From: Frischella perrara
Lineage (GTDB): Bacteria > Pseudomonadota > Gammaproteobacteria > Enterobacterales > Orbaceae
Length of the DNA stretch: 64,000 bases
Direction: 5' to 3'
Assembly (NCBI RefSeq): GCF_000807275.1
Contig: NZ_CP009056.1
Location: 1,117,192-1,181,191 of the forward strand
The notes beneath the pieces were generated by a model. The model did not search any database. It was given only the letters and a program-made list of their open reading frames with translations, and was not told where the DNA came from. Shown one piece after another: positions 45,618 through 54,329 of this stretch. Positions within the stretch are counted from its first letter, which is position 1, and every line of letters begins with the position of its first letter. Position numbers and translations under genes: made by a program.

Positions 45618-48206
45618 ATGGTCACGATAGAAAAAGTGACAGATACGCTAACCTCTGTTGCGAGTGGCAGTCCCAAAAATCAATATACATTAATAATTGA
45701 TGGAATTGATGCTAGCGCTGGATTATCCGTATTATCAATTGAAGGACAAGCGTCATTAAATCAGCCTTGGCGTTACGATATTACCTTTACAACATCTAAT
45801 AAACAAATGGCTATTGATGCCGTACTGAGTCAAACTGCATCACTCACCTTTGAAACCTCGAGTCTTATTTCACAAATTGCTCAAATCAGCTCCCTTGAAA
45901 AACCAACCCTACCACACACATTATATGGCGTTATTACTGAGTTTAGTTTGATATCTGTCAGTAAAGATGAAGCCCGTTATCAGGTCACCTTACAACCACG
46001 TCTGGCTTTATTTGCAAATGACCATTTTAGTGCAATTTACCAAAACCAAAGTGTAGTAAGCGTGGTTGAAGAGGTGCTCAGGCGACATGGTTTTACGGGG
46101 ATTGATTATCGGCTTGAACTGAAAGATAGCTACCCAGCACGTGAGTTTATTACGCAATGGCAAGAGAGTGACTTGGCATTTATTCAGCGTTTGCTGGCTG
46201 ATGTTGGTATTTGGTTTCGCTTTGAAAGCCACAGTGACCACCACTGTGATGTGCTAGTTCTTAGTGATTATGAAGCAGGCTATGAGAATGCGGGACATAT
46301 TATCCTGAAAGCGCCAAGTGGTATGGTTGATGGCAGAAAAAACAGTGTATGGGACTTACAGTTTAGTAGCTATACCAAGGCAAAAGAAATTATCACACAG
46401 GATTACAACTACCGCACCGCAGATAGTAATCAATATTCCCTTGTTAATGCCGATACCAAAGATAGCACCACTCAAGGCACAGAATACCGCTACGGCGAAC
46501 ACTACAAAAGCAAAGGCGATAATAGCCAAATTGAAAGCGGGCAGTGGTATGCTAACATACGTCATGAAGCACATCTCAGTCAAAAGATGATTATTCAGGG
46601 AGAATGTAATGACTACCACTTACTGCCGGGTCAACGAATTATTATTGATAATAGTGGAATAGAAGGTATTAATGAAGGGGTTATCATTCTCTCGACCCAG
46701 AGTTACGCAGACCGCAGTGATGCTTACCAATGTCACTTTACTGCTATCCCGTACGATGTGTTAAAGCCATATCGACCAATGCCATTACCCTGGCCACAAG
46801 TTGCAGGTACCTTACCGGCGCGAGTCACCAGTCCAGACAATGATACCTATGGGTATATTGACACAATGGGTCGTTACCGAGTTAAGTTTGATTTTGACCT
46901 CAAGACATGGAAAAACGGCGAAGAGAGCTTATGGGTAAGGTTGGCTAAACCGTATGCGGGCAGTACTTATGGTTTTCATTTTCCGTTAATTGATGGCACA
47001 GGCGTTGCTATCGCTTTTAGCGAAGGTAATCCGGATAGACCATACATAGCGCACGCACTACATGACAGCACTCACCCTGACCATGTGACCACCATCAATA
47101 AACATCGTAATGTCATTCGTACTCCAGCTAACAACAAACTGCGGATGGATGATAAACGTGGGCAAGAGCACATTAAGTTAGCCACCGAATACGGTAAAAC
47201 CCAGCTTAACATCGGGCATTTAGTTGACCAAAACAAAGAGCAGCGCGGTGAAGGGTTTGAATTGCGCACTGATGAGTGGGGAGCGATTGCTGCTAATAAA
47301 GGCTTATACCTAACCAGTCAGACCGAGCCTAAGGCAGAGGGCAAACAACTGGATATGCAAGGTGCCATTGCCCAACTGGAAAATGCGTTATCGATAGCCA
47401 AAGCGCTACAAAATGCAGCAATTGCCTCTGATGCCCATGATGCGGATACCGGCAGTCAGGCGCAACTTAAAGCGACATTAACCCAGTTAGCCCAAAGTGG
47501 CATTATTGCTTATGCACAAGAAGGTATCGCTTTAACCAGTCCGGAAAACATCCAACTATCAACTTCAAACAGTGTATCGGTGACCAGTGAAAACCAGACA
47601 GACATCAATGCCTTAAAAAACATCACGCTTTCATCAGGGGAATCAATCGGCTTATTTTCCCATAAATCAGGCATGAAGGTCTTTGCTAATCAGGGAGATG
47701 TTGAAGTACAAGCGCAAAATGCCAACCTGAATATGGCCGCTAAGCAAGATATTAAAATAGACAGTGTCGATGGAAAATTAACGGTCACCGCAAGTAAAGA
47801 GCTGACGTTAATGTGTGGCGGTTCATACATCAAACTCAGTGGTGAAGGAATTGAACTGGGCACGGCGGATAATGTTTATATAAAAAGTAATGCATTGCAG
47901 AAAATGGGGCCAGCTTCAATACCGACGCCTTATCTTAGCTTACCTTATGTCAATGGATGTAGCGAATTTTTTATTCTAACGGATCATGAAACCGGCAAGC
48001 CTTTACCTTTCCATCCTTATCAAATTGAAATTAATGGACAAATGGTTAGTGGTATCACAGATGCAAAAGGGCATACCCGACGAATATTTACTGATAATCC
48101 AGAAACAATTGTTGGTGAGGCTCTTGAGAAAAAATCACAAAATACGTTCGAAGCAAGACATATAGCAACAGGTAAGCGAGTAAAGCTCGATTTTAATGAT
48201 AGTTAG
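45618..48206 (+). CDS. vgrG: T6SS spike protein VgrG3 with TTR-like tail
   Basis: 862 residues. The first ~760 are nearly the same as VgrG1. From residue ~770 a unique tail begins (S-I-P-T-P-Y-L-S-L-P, then Y-Q-I-E-I-N-G-Q-M-V-S-G-I-T-D-A-K-G), a TTR-like domain of different sequence from that in VgrG1, followed by G-K-R-V-K-L-D-F-N-D-S. It is followed after 11 bp by the VRR-NUC effector and presumably carries it. Pieces of its last ~75 codons' end are found again ahead of effector copies 2 and 3. Confidence 0.95.
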   Translation: MVTIEKVTDTLTSVASGSPKNQYTLIIDGIDASAGLSVLSIEGQASLNQPWRYDITFTTSNKQMAIDAVLSQTASLTFETSSLISQIAQISSLEKPTLPHTLYGVITEFSLISVSKDEARYQVTLQPRLALFANDHFSAIYQNQSVVSVVEEVLRRHGFTGIDYRLELKDSYPAREFITQWQESDLAFIQRLLADVGIWFRFESHSDHHCDVLVLSDYEAGYENAGHIILKAPSGMVDGRKNSVWDLQFSSYTKAKEIITQDYNYRTADSNQYSLVNADTKDSTTQGTEYRYGEHYKSKGDNSQIESGQWYANIRHEAHLSQKMIIQGECNDYHLLPGQRIIIDNSGIEGINEGVIILSTQSYADRSDAYQCHFTAIPYDVLKPYRPMPLPWPQVAGTLPARVTSPDNDTYGYIDTMGRYRVKFDFDLKTWKNGEESLWVRLAKPYAGSTYGFHFPLIDGTGVAIAFSEGNPDRPYIAHALHDSTHPDHVTTINKHRNVIRTPANNKLRMDDKRGQEHIKLATEYGKTQLNIGHLVDQNKEQRGEGFELRTDEWGAIAANKGLYLTSQTEPKAEGKQLDMQGAIAQLENALSIAKALQNAAIASDAHDADTGSQAQLKATLTQLAQSGIIAYAQEGIALTSPENIQLSTSNSVSVTSENQTDINALKNITLSSGESIGLFSHKSGMKVFANQGDVEVQAQNANLNMAAKQDIKIDSVDGKLTVTASKELTLMCGGSYIKLSGEGIELGTADNVYIKSNALQKMGPASIPTPYLSLPYVNGCSEFFILTDHETGKPLPFHPYQIEINGQMVSGITDAKGHTRRIFTDNPETIVGEALEKKSQNTFEARHIATGKRVKLDFNDS

Positions 48207-48217
48207 GATAAAAAACA

Positions 48218-49792
48218 ATGAATGGAATGATTGATAAAAAAACCGCAAAACCAACATCTGCAGGGCGTAGTACTGCCACAACTCGTCGTGATGCATCCGC
48301 ATCAGGTACAGTATTACCAGTAGTTCATCCCGTCGATATTTTTTATTTATGCCTTAAAATGCAAGCAGCAAAAAATTCCCCCTATATTTGTAAAACAAAT
48401 AATACACCTCGATATCAACGACAAGTAACCATGTGGATTAGGCAAGATGCTGCAAGTTTTGGATATCAATTCCCTTATTGCGGTGAGGTAGGATACAAAA
48501 TGACGACTATCCCACCTACACCATTAATGAGTAACAGTGAACCGTTTCGACCAAGTTATTGGCCAGTATCGAAATATCAAATGATCTATCGTGAATACCG
48601 CGAAGCAAATATATATGGTGACCCAACAGGAGGTTATCGATTTGATTTTGGTGGCGTTAACGTGGTTGACTCTATGGTTAATAAAACAACACTTGAAAAC
48701 GAGCTATCGCTAAAAAGAAGTCGTGATAATGATATTGAAAAAGCCTATCGAACACTCAATGCCAAAGTTGCAAATGAGCGATTCCCAAATGGACGCGGTA
48801 TGATCCGCATTCCTGACGTAATTAAAAAAAAGGATCATACTTTAACCGGTGAAAAAGGTTACCATCCTGATAATATTGATACTGTTATTGAAATAAAATT
48901 TCCTGGGGATAGTCTTAGTAAAGACCAAAGTAATGATTATTTGATAATAGCAGGTAATGATGTTAATAAATTTCGTTTAATGACATTAAAGCAATGTGAA
49001 TTCCGTAACCGCAAAGACAAAGAAGAAGAGATGCTTGCCAAAGCTAAAGCCGATCCACTATATCAGACAGTTGGTGAAACCGCTATGGCTAATACTAAAT
49101 TAGCTCTAAGCATTGAACAGCGCATGCAGCTTGAATATGATGCTATATATAAACATATTATTAAATGGGTCAAACAACAAGAGATTGAATACAGCCGCCC
49201 ACAATTAGTGGCAATTGATGATTACAATGAAAAAAATTATCTAAAAGCTTGGCAACGTTATGAACAACGGCATGAGATGATTGTTAACTATCCATTAGCT
49301 GCAGTTGGCGTTGCAAGCATGTCCGCAATGGCTGGTGCTTTCGTTGCTGGGACCTCCGTTACCGAAATAGCAACTACAACAGTGGTTCGTAGTGGTGCTA
49401 AAGTCATTAAGTTTACCCCAATAACAAAAGCCACGGTAGCAACCGTTGGATCAGCATCTTTACCATTAGCAGCCAAGCAGAGAACAACTAATAATTACGT
49501 ATTAGAACGTAATGGGCAGCTTACCTATTATCCAGAATTTAATGAGCAAGAAAAGCTTAAGTATAAAGATGATCGCCTTATTGAGATTGATTATCGTTAT
49601 CAGCAGAATTCAGACTTTGATAAAATAAATAAAACGATAGGGTATATCGATGATTCTGCCGAAGCTAAGCAAAATAAAGACAGATTTCGGTTGGATAAAA
49701 ACAATTATAAAATTCATTACTATCCATATCGACAACAGTTTTATTACTACTTTACTCCCGGTGATGAACCGACAGATTTTGAAGGCAGTTGA
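48218..49792 (+). CDS. VRR-NUC nuclease effector, copy 1
   Basis: 524 residues. The first ~100 (H-P-V-D-I-F-Y-L-C-L-K-M) likely mediate loading onto VgrG3. The nuclease centre is PD-(D/E)XK/VRR-NUC type: R-I-P-D-V-I, then Pro217-Asp218 and Glu225-I-Lys227, followed by G-D-x-L-S-x-x-Q-x-x-D-Y. VRR-NUC T6SS effectors (TseV type) cut DNA. A glycine/alanine-rich hydrophobic stretch at ~365-385 could help cross the inner membrane. Residues 229-252 are the only markedly variable part against copies 2 and 3. The stop is followed 36 bp later by the immunity gene. Confidence 0.87.
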   Translation: MNGMIDKKTAKPTSAGRSTATTRRDASASGTVLPVVHPVDIFYLCLKMQAAKNSPYICKTNNTPRYQRQVTMWIRQDAASFGYQFPYCGEVGYKMTTIPPTPLMSNSEPFRPSYWPVSKYQMIYREYREANIYGDPTGGYRFDFGGVNVVDSMVNKTTLENELSLKRSRDNDIEKAYRTLNAKVANERFPNGRGMIRIPDVIKKKDHTLTGEKGYHPDNIDTVIEIKFPGDSLSKDQSNDYLIIAGNDVNKFRLMTLKQCEFRNRKDKEEEMLAKAKADPLYQTVGETAMANTKLALSIEQRMQLEYDAIYKHIIKWVKQQEIEYSRPQLVAIDDYNEKNYLKAWQRYEQRHEMIVNYPLAAVGVASMSAMAGAFVAGTSVTEIATTTVVRSGAKVIKFTPITKATVATVGSASLPLAAKQRTTNNYVLERNGQLTYYPEFNEQEKLKYKDDRLIEIDYRYQQNSDFDKINKTIGYIDDSAEAKQNKDRFRLDKNNYKIHYYPYRQQFYYYFTPGDEPTDFEGS

Positions 49793-49828
49793 TAACCACA
49801 TTAAGCACAATGAATTATAGGATATACC

Positions 49829-51082
49829 ATGCAAGATAAATTACAAAAGTTATTAAATGAATATCAGGAAAACTATAACAGATTTACCTATGGTCATTAT
49901 TTGGATCCCAATAATATCGAAGATGCAATAAAAACCGGCTTGGTAGGATGTTATTATTTAGACCAGGGTTATCTACCTGAAAAGCGCCAAGCAATAGGTC
50001 AGGTTTTGGCACTATATGATAAATATTGGGGCAATAAGCTAAAGTTTGGTTTTTTGGATGGAAACCCCAACCAACTGCATCCTTATCAAAAATTCAGTAT
50101 AGATAAAAAGCAAGATCTTATTAATAACTATGCTTTTGAAACATTGAATTTTTATTGGAGTAACGTTGATAATTTAGAGTTTGTTCCAGAATATTTTATT
50201 GAGACTTTTTCAAAACCAGAGTGGCATGAAAAATTACATCAGTACCTAAGTTATGTTCAACTCTATTTACCTATATCGGAACTTAAAGAGTTTGGTGTCG
50301 AGCAATTAATAGCGTTAAATCAACAAATCAGCGAAATATTACAGCCAATGCATGGATTTTTTGGATTAGGTATCCAGCATAGTCATGAGTATTATGATTA
50401 TCAATATTTAGAGTATGAACTGGCACATCAGTTTTTGGGATTAGATATCTCTAATGTTGAAAGTGATTTGCGTTTTCGTGGTGGTTTTAAGTGTATCAAC
50501 TGGTTAACCATACTCAGTGACCAACTTATAGCCGATAAATTAGGCAGTCTTGAGGCGTTAAAAGAGCGTAATAATGATAACGAGATCCGTTTTTATCCTT
50601 ACACCGGCGGTGTGGTTGTTCGGGCAGGTGAAGTGCCTGAGCTGGGTGATGTAGCAAGCAATCCCTATCCTAAGCACTATGTTAATGTTAATGCTTTATT
50701 GAAACCCGCACGAGCACCAGAAATTGCCTCATTAGGTTTTGGCTCAATAAACGGTGAAGTTCGTTTTAATAATCGAACCTCAAAAGAGTGGCAAAGTCGG
50801 TTTGATGATGTCGAAGCAACGGATATTGCAGTAAGTCATGAGCAACAATCAGCGGAAGTTATTAATATGGATTCAAAAGTTCGGATTAGCATTCAAACCG
50901 GTCAATTATGCCCACATACGGGTGTTTATTCCGCTCAGATTAATGGCAAGGTTGAATATCGGGAGTTAATCCAAGGTTATAAAGTTGAGCCATTTATTGA
51001 TAGTGAAACGCAACAAGTCTATAACGATGTAACTTGGCAACTGTTACGTCGGGAAGATGGTGGCAATGTCTTTCGTGATTAA
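49829..51082 (+). CDS. DUF3396 type VI immunity protein, copy 1
   Basis: 417 cytoplasmic residues. The segment H-G-F-F-G-L-G-I-Q-H-S-H and G-L-D-I-S-N ... F-K-C-I-N-W is typical of DUF3396 (TsiV-like) immunity proteins. A cytoplasmic location fits a DNA-cutting partner. It differs from copies 2 and 3 in discrete windows (residues ~69-107, 123-146, 210-218); the C-terminal half is almost constant. Its last ~130 bp plus trailing DNA are tandemly duplicated downstream. Confidence 0.85.
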   Translation: MQDKLQKLLNEYQENYNRFTYGHYLDPNNIEDAIKTGLVGCYYLDQGYLPEKRQAIGQVLALYDKYWGNKLKFGFLDGNPNQLHPYQKFSIDKKQDLINNYAFETLNFYWSNVDNLEFVPEYFIETFSKPEWHEKLHQYLSYVQLYLPISELKEFGVEQLIALNQQISEILQPMHGFFGLGIQHSHEYYDYQYLEYELAHQFLGLDISNVESDLRFRGGFKCINWLTILSDQLIADKLGSLEALKERNNDNEIRFYPYTGGVVVRAGEVPELGDVASNPYPKHYVNVNALLKPARAPEIASLGFGSINGEVRFNNRTSKEWQSRFDDVEATDIAVSHEQQSAEVINMDSKVRISIQTGQLCPHTGVYSAQINGKVEYRELIQGYKVEPFIDSETQQVYNDVTWQLLRREDGGNVFRD

Positions 51083-51262
51083 CCCAAGGCTGAGCAGTGA
51101 ATGAAAATTGAATATCGGGAGTTAATCCAAGGTTATAAAGTTGAGCCATTTATTGATAGTGAAACGCAACAAGTCTATAACGATGTAACTTGGCAACTGT
51201 TACGTCGGGAAGATGGTGGCAATGTCTATCGTAATTAACCCAATGCTGAGCAGTGAATGAAA
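50951..51262 (+). repeat. 156-bp tandem duplication
   Basis: Units 50951-51106 and 51107-51262. The second copy carries the last codons of the immunity gene as an orphan piece that has picked up an ATG at 51101 and reads 45 codons to a TAA at 51238. It accounts exactly for the difference between the two effector-pair periods (3134 and 2978 bp). Confidence 0.9.
51101..51238 (+). pseudogene. Orphan C-terminal piece of the immunity gene
   Basis: 45 codons (M-K-I-E-Y-R-E-L-I-Q-G-Y then W-Q-L-L-R-R-E-D-G-G) matching the end of the DUF3396 protein. Too short to function as immunity on its own. Confidence 0.75.
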
Positions 51263-51265
51263 AAT

Positions 51266-51351
51266 AAATCACAAAATACGTTCGAAGAAAGACATATAGC
51301 AACAGGTAAGCGAGTAAAGCTCGATTTTAATGATAGTTAGGATAAAAAACA
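51266..51351 (+). pseudogene. vgrG3 3'-end scar before effector copy 2
   Basis: 86 bp matching 48132-48217, the last codons of vgrG3 and the gap to the effector start. It marks the left breakpoint of the effector/immunity duplication and supplies the ribosome site ttagga. An equivalent scar is at 54244-54329. Confidence 0.9.
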
Positions 51352-52926
51352 ATGAATGGAATGAGTGATAAAAAAACCGCAAAACCAACATCTGTAGGGC
51401 GTAGTACTGCCACAACTCGTCGTGATGCATCCGCATCAGGTACAGTATTACCAGTAGTTCATCCCGTCGATATTTTTTATTTATGCCTTAAAATGCAAGC
51501 AGCAAAAAATTCCCCCTATATTTGTAAAACAAATAATACACCTCGATATCAACGACAAGTAACCATGTGGATTAGGCAAGATGCTGCAAGTTTTGGATAT
51601 CAATTCCCTTATTGCGGTGAGGTAGGATACAAAATGACGACTATCCCACCTACACCATTAATGAGTAACAGTGAACCGTTTCGACCAAGTTATTGGCCAG
51701 TATCGAAGTATCAAATGATCTATCGTGAATACCGCGAAGCAAATATATATGGTGACCCAACAGGAGGTTATCGATTTGATTTTGGTGGCGTTAACGTGGT
51801 TGACTCTATGGTTAATAAAACAACACTTGAAAACGAGTTATCGCTAAAAAGAAGTCGTGATAATGACATTGAAAAAGCCTATCGAACACTCAATGCCAAG
51901 GTTGCAAATGAGCGATTTCCAAATGGACGAGGTATGATCCGCATTCCTGACGTAATTAAAAAAAAGGATCATACTTTAACCGGTGAAAAAGGTTATCATC
52001 CTGATAATATTGATACTGTTATTGAAATAAAATTTCTAGGGGATACATTGTCAACATATCAAGCACAAGATTATTTAAAAATTGCAGGAGATGATCCTGA
52101 TAAATTGCGTTTAATGACATTAAAGCAATGTGAATTCCGTAACCGCAAAGACAAAGAAGAAGAGATGCTTGCCAAAGCTAAAGCCGATCCACTATATCAG
52201 ACAGTTGGTGAAACCGCTATGGCTAATACTAAATTAGCTCTAAGCATTGAACAGCGCATGCAGCTTGAATATGATGCTATATATAAACATATTATTAAAT
52301 GGGTCAAACAACAAGAGATTGAATACAGCCGCCCACAATTAGTGGCAATTGATGATTACAATGAAAAAAATTATCTAAAAGCTTGGCAACGTTATGAACA
52401 ACGGCATGAGATGATTGTTAACTATCCATTAGCTGCAGTTGGCGTTGCAAGCATGTCCGCAATGGCTGGTGCTTTCGTTGCTGGGACCTCCGTTACCGAA
52501 ATAGCAACTACAACAGTGGTTCGTAGTGGTGCTAAAGTCATTAAGTTTACCCCAATAACAAAAGCCACGGTAGCAACCGTTGGATCGGCATCTTTACCAT
52601 TAGCAGCCAAGCAGAAAACGACTAATAATTACGTATTAGAACGCAATGGGCAGCTTACCTATTATCCAGAATTTAATGAGCAAGAAAAGCTTAAGTATAA
52701 AGATGATCGCCTTATTGAGATTGATTATCGTTATCATCAGAATTCAGACTTTGATAAAATAAATAAAACGATAGGGTATATCGATGATTCTGCCGAAGCT
52801 AAGCAAAATAAAGACAAATTTCGGTTGGATAAAAACAATTATAAAATTCATTACTATCCATATCGACAACAGTTTTATTACTATTTTACTCCCGGTGATG
52901 AACCGACAGATTTTGAAGGCAGTTGA
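51352..52926 (+). CDS. VRR-NUC nuclease effector, copy 2
   Basis: 524 residues, almost identical to copy 1 outside residues 229-252, where it reads L-G-D-T-L-S-T-Y-Q-A-Q-D-Y-L-K and G-D-D-P-D-K-L. The catalytic D218 and E225-I-K227 are kept. No linked VgrG of its own; it should use VgrG3 through the same N-terminus. An intact immunity gene follows. Confidence 0.87.
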   Translation: MNGMSDKKTAKPTSVGRSTATTRRDASASGTVLPVVHPVDIFYLCLKMQAAKNSPYICKTNNTPRYQRQVTMWIRQDAASFGYQFPYCGEVGYKMTTIPPTPLMSNSEPFRPSYWPVSKYQMIYREYREANIYGDPTGGYRFDFGGVNVVDSMVNKTTLENELSLKRSRDNDIEKAYRTLNAKVANERFPNGRGMIRIPDVIKKKDHTLTGEKGYHPDNIDTVIEIKFLGDTLSTYQAQDYLKIAGDDPDKLRLMTLKQCEFRNRKDKEEEMLAKAKADPLYQTVGETAMANTKLALSIEQRMQLEYDAIYKHIIKWVKQQEIEYSRPQLVAIDDYNEKNYLKAWQRYEQRHEMIVNYPLAAVGVASMSAMAGAFVAGTSVTEIATTTVVRSGAKVIKFTPITKATVATVGSASLPLAAKQKTTNNYVLERNGQLTYYPEFNEQEKLKYKDDRLIEIDYRYHQNSDFDKINKTIGYIDDSAEAKQNKDKFRLDKNNYKIHYYPYRQQFYYYFTPGDEPTDFEGS

Positions 52927-52962
52927 TAACCACATTAAGCACAATGAATTATAGGATATACC

Positions 52963-54216
52963 ATGCAAGATAAATTACAAAAGTTATTAAATGAATATCA
53001 GGAAAACTATAACAGATTTACCTATGGTCATTATTTAGATCCCAATAATATTGAAGATGCAATAAAAACCGGCTTGGTGGGGTGTTATTATTTAGACCAA
53101 GGTTATCTACCTGAAAAGCGCCAAGCAATAGGTCAGGTTTTGGCACTATATGATAAATATTGGGGTGATAAGCTAAAGTTTGGATATATTGACGGTGAAC
53201 CAAATAATCTAATTTCTTATACACAAACAACATTACATGAAAAAATTAATCAAATTAATCTAGCAGGAACAGATAATATTTGTTTTTATTGGAGTAATGT
53301 TGATAATTTAGAGTTTGTTCCAGAATATTTATGCAATGCCTATTCAAGAGCAGAATGGTATGAGAAGGTACATCAAGAAATAAGTTATGTTCAAATTTAT
53401 TTACCTATATCGGAACTTAAAGAGTTTGGTGTCGAGCAATTAATAGCGTTAAATCAACAGATCTGCGAAATATTGCAGCCAATGCATGGATTTTTTGGAT
53501 TAGGTATCCAGCATAGTCATGAGTATTACGATTATCAATATTTAGAGTATGAACTGGCACATCAATTTTTGGGTTTAGACATTTCTAATGTTCAAGCTGA
53601 TAAGCGCCTTAGAGAAGGTTTTAAATGTATCAACTGGTTAACCATATTAAGTGACCAACTTATAACCGATAAATTAGGCAGTCTTGAGGCGTTAAAAGAG
53701 CGTAATAATGATAACGAGATCCGTTTTTATCCTTATACAGGCGGTGTGGTTGTTCGGGCAGGTGAAGTGCCTGAGTTGGGTGATGTAGCAAGCAACCCCT
53801 ATCCTAAGCACTATGTTAATGTTAATGCTTTATTAAAACCCGCACGAGCACCAGAAATTGCCTCATTAGGTTTTGGTTCAATAAACGGTGAAATTCGTTT
53901 TAATAATCGAACCTCAAAAGAGTGGCAAAGTCGGTTTGATGATGTCGAAGCAACGGATATTGCAGTAAGTCATGAGCAACACTCAGCGGAAGTTATTAAT
54001 ATGGATTCAAAAGTTCGGATTAGCATTCAAACCGGTCAATTATGCCCACATACGGGCGTTTATTCTGCCCAGATCAATGGCAAGATTGAGTATCAGGAGT
54101 TAATCCAAGGTTATAAAGTTGAGCCATTTATTGATAGTGAAACGCAACAAGTCCATAACGATGTAACTTGGCAACTGTTACGTCGGGAAGATGGTGGCAA
54201 TGTCTATCGTAATTAA
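52963..54216 (+). CDS. DUF3396 type VI immunity protein, copy 2
   Basis: 417 residues; the most diverged of the three. Window 69-107 reads D-K-L-K-F-G-Y-I-D-G-E-P-N-N-L against N-K-L-K-F-G-F-L-D-G-N-P-N-Q-L in copies 1 and 3, and window 123-146 also differs (L-C-N-A-Y-S-R-A-E-W-Y). Residues 210-218 read V-Q-A-D-K-R-L-R-E. The remainder is nearly invariant. This copy belongs to the effector whose variable window is also the most different. Confidence 0.85.
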   Translation: MQDKLQKLLNEYQENYNRFTYGHYLDPNNIEDAIKTGLVGCYYLDQGYLPEKRQAIGQVLALYDKYWGDKLKFGYIDGEPNNLISYTQTTLHEKINQINLAGTDNICFYWSNVDNLEFVPEYLCNAYSRAEWYEKVHQEISYVQIYLPISELKEFGVEQLIALNQQICEILQPMHGFFGLGIQHSHEYYDYQYLEYELAHQFLGLDISNVQADKRLREGFKCINWLTILSDQLITDKLGSLEALKERNNDNEIRFYPYTGGVVVRAGEVPELGDVASNPYPKHYVNVNALLKPARAPEIASLGFGSINGEIRFNNRTSKEWQSRFDDVEATDIAVSHEQHSAEVINMDSKVRISIQTGQLCPHTGVYSAQINGKIEYQELIQGYKVEPFIDSETQQVHNDVTWQLLRREDGGNVYRN

Positions 54217-54243
54217 CCCAAAGCAGAGCAATTAATGAAAAAT

Positions 54244-54329
54244 AAATTACAAAATACGTTCGAAGCAAGACATATAGCAACAGGTAGACGAGTAAAGCTC
54301 GATTTTAATGATAGTTAGGATAAAAAACA
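54244..54329 (+). pseudogene. vgrG3 3'-end scar before effector copy 3
   Basis: Same 86-bp scar as at 51266-51351 with a few substitutions. Confidence 0.88.

Noticed and set aside
49288-49476. Minus-strand frames inside the VRR-NUC and immunity genes
   Set aside because: They recur in all three copies only as shadows of the real plus-strand genes.
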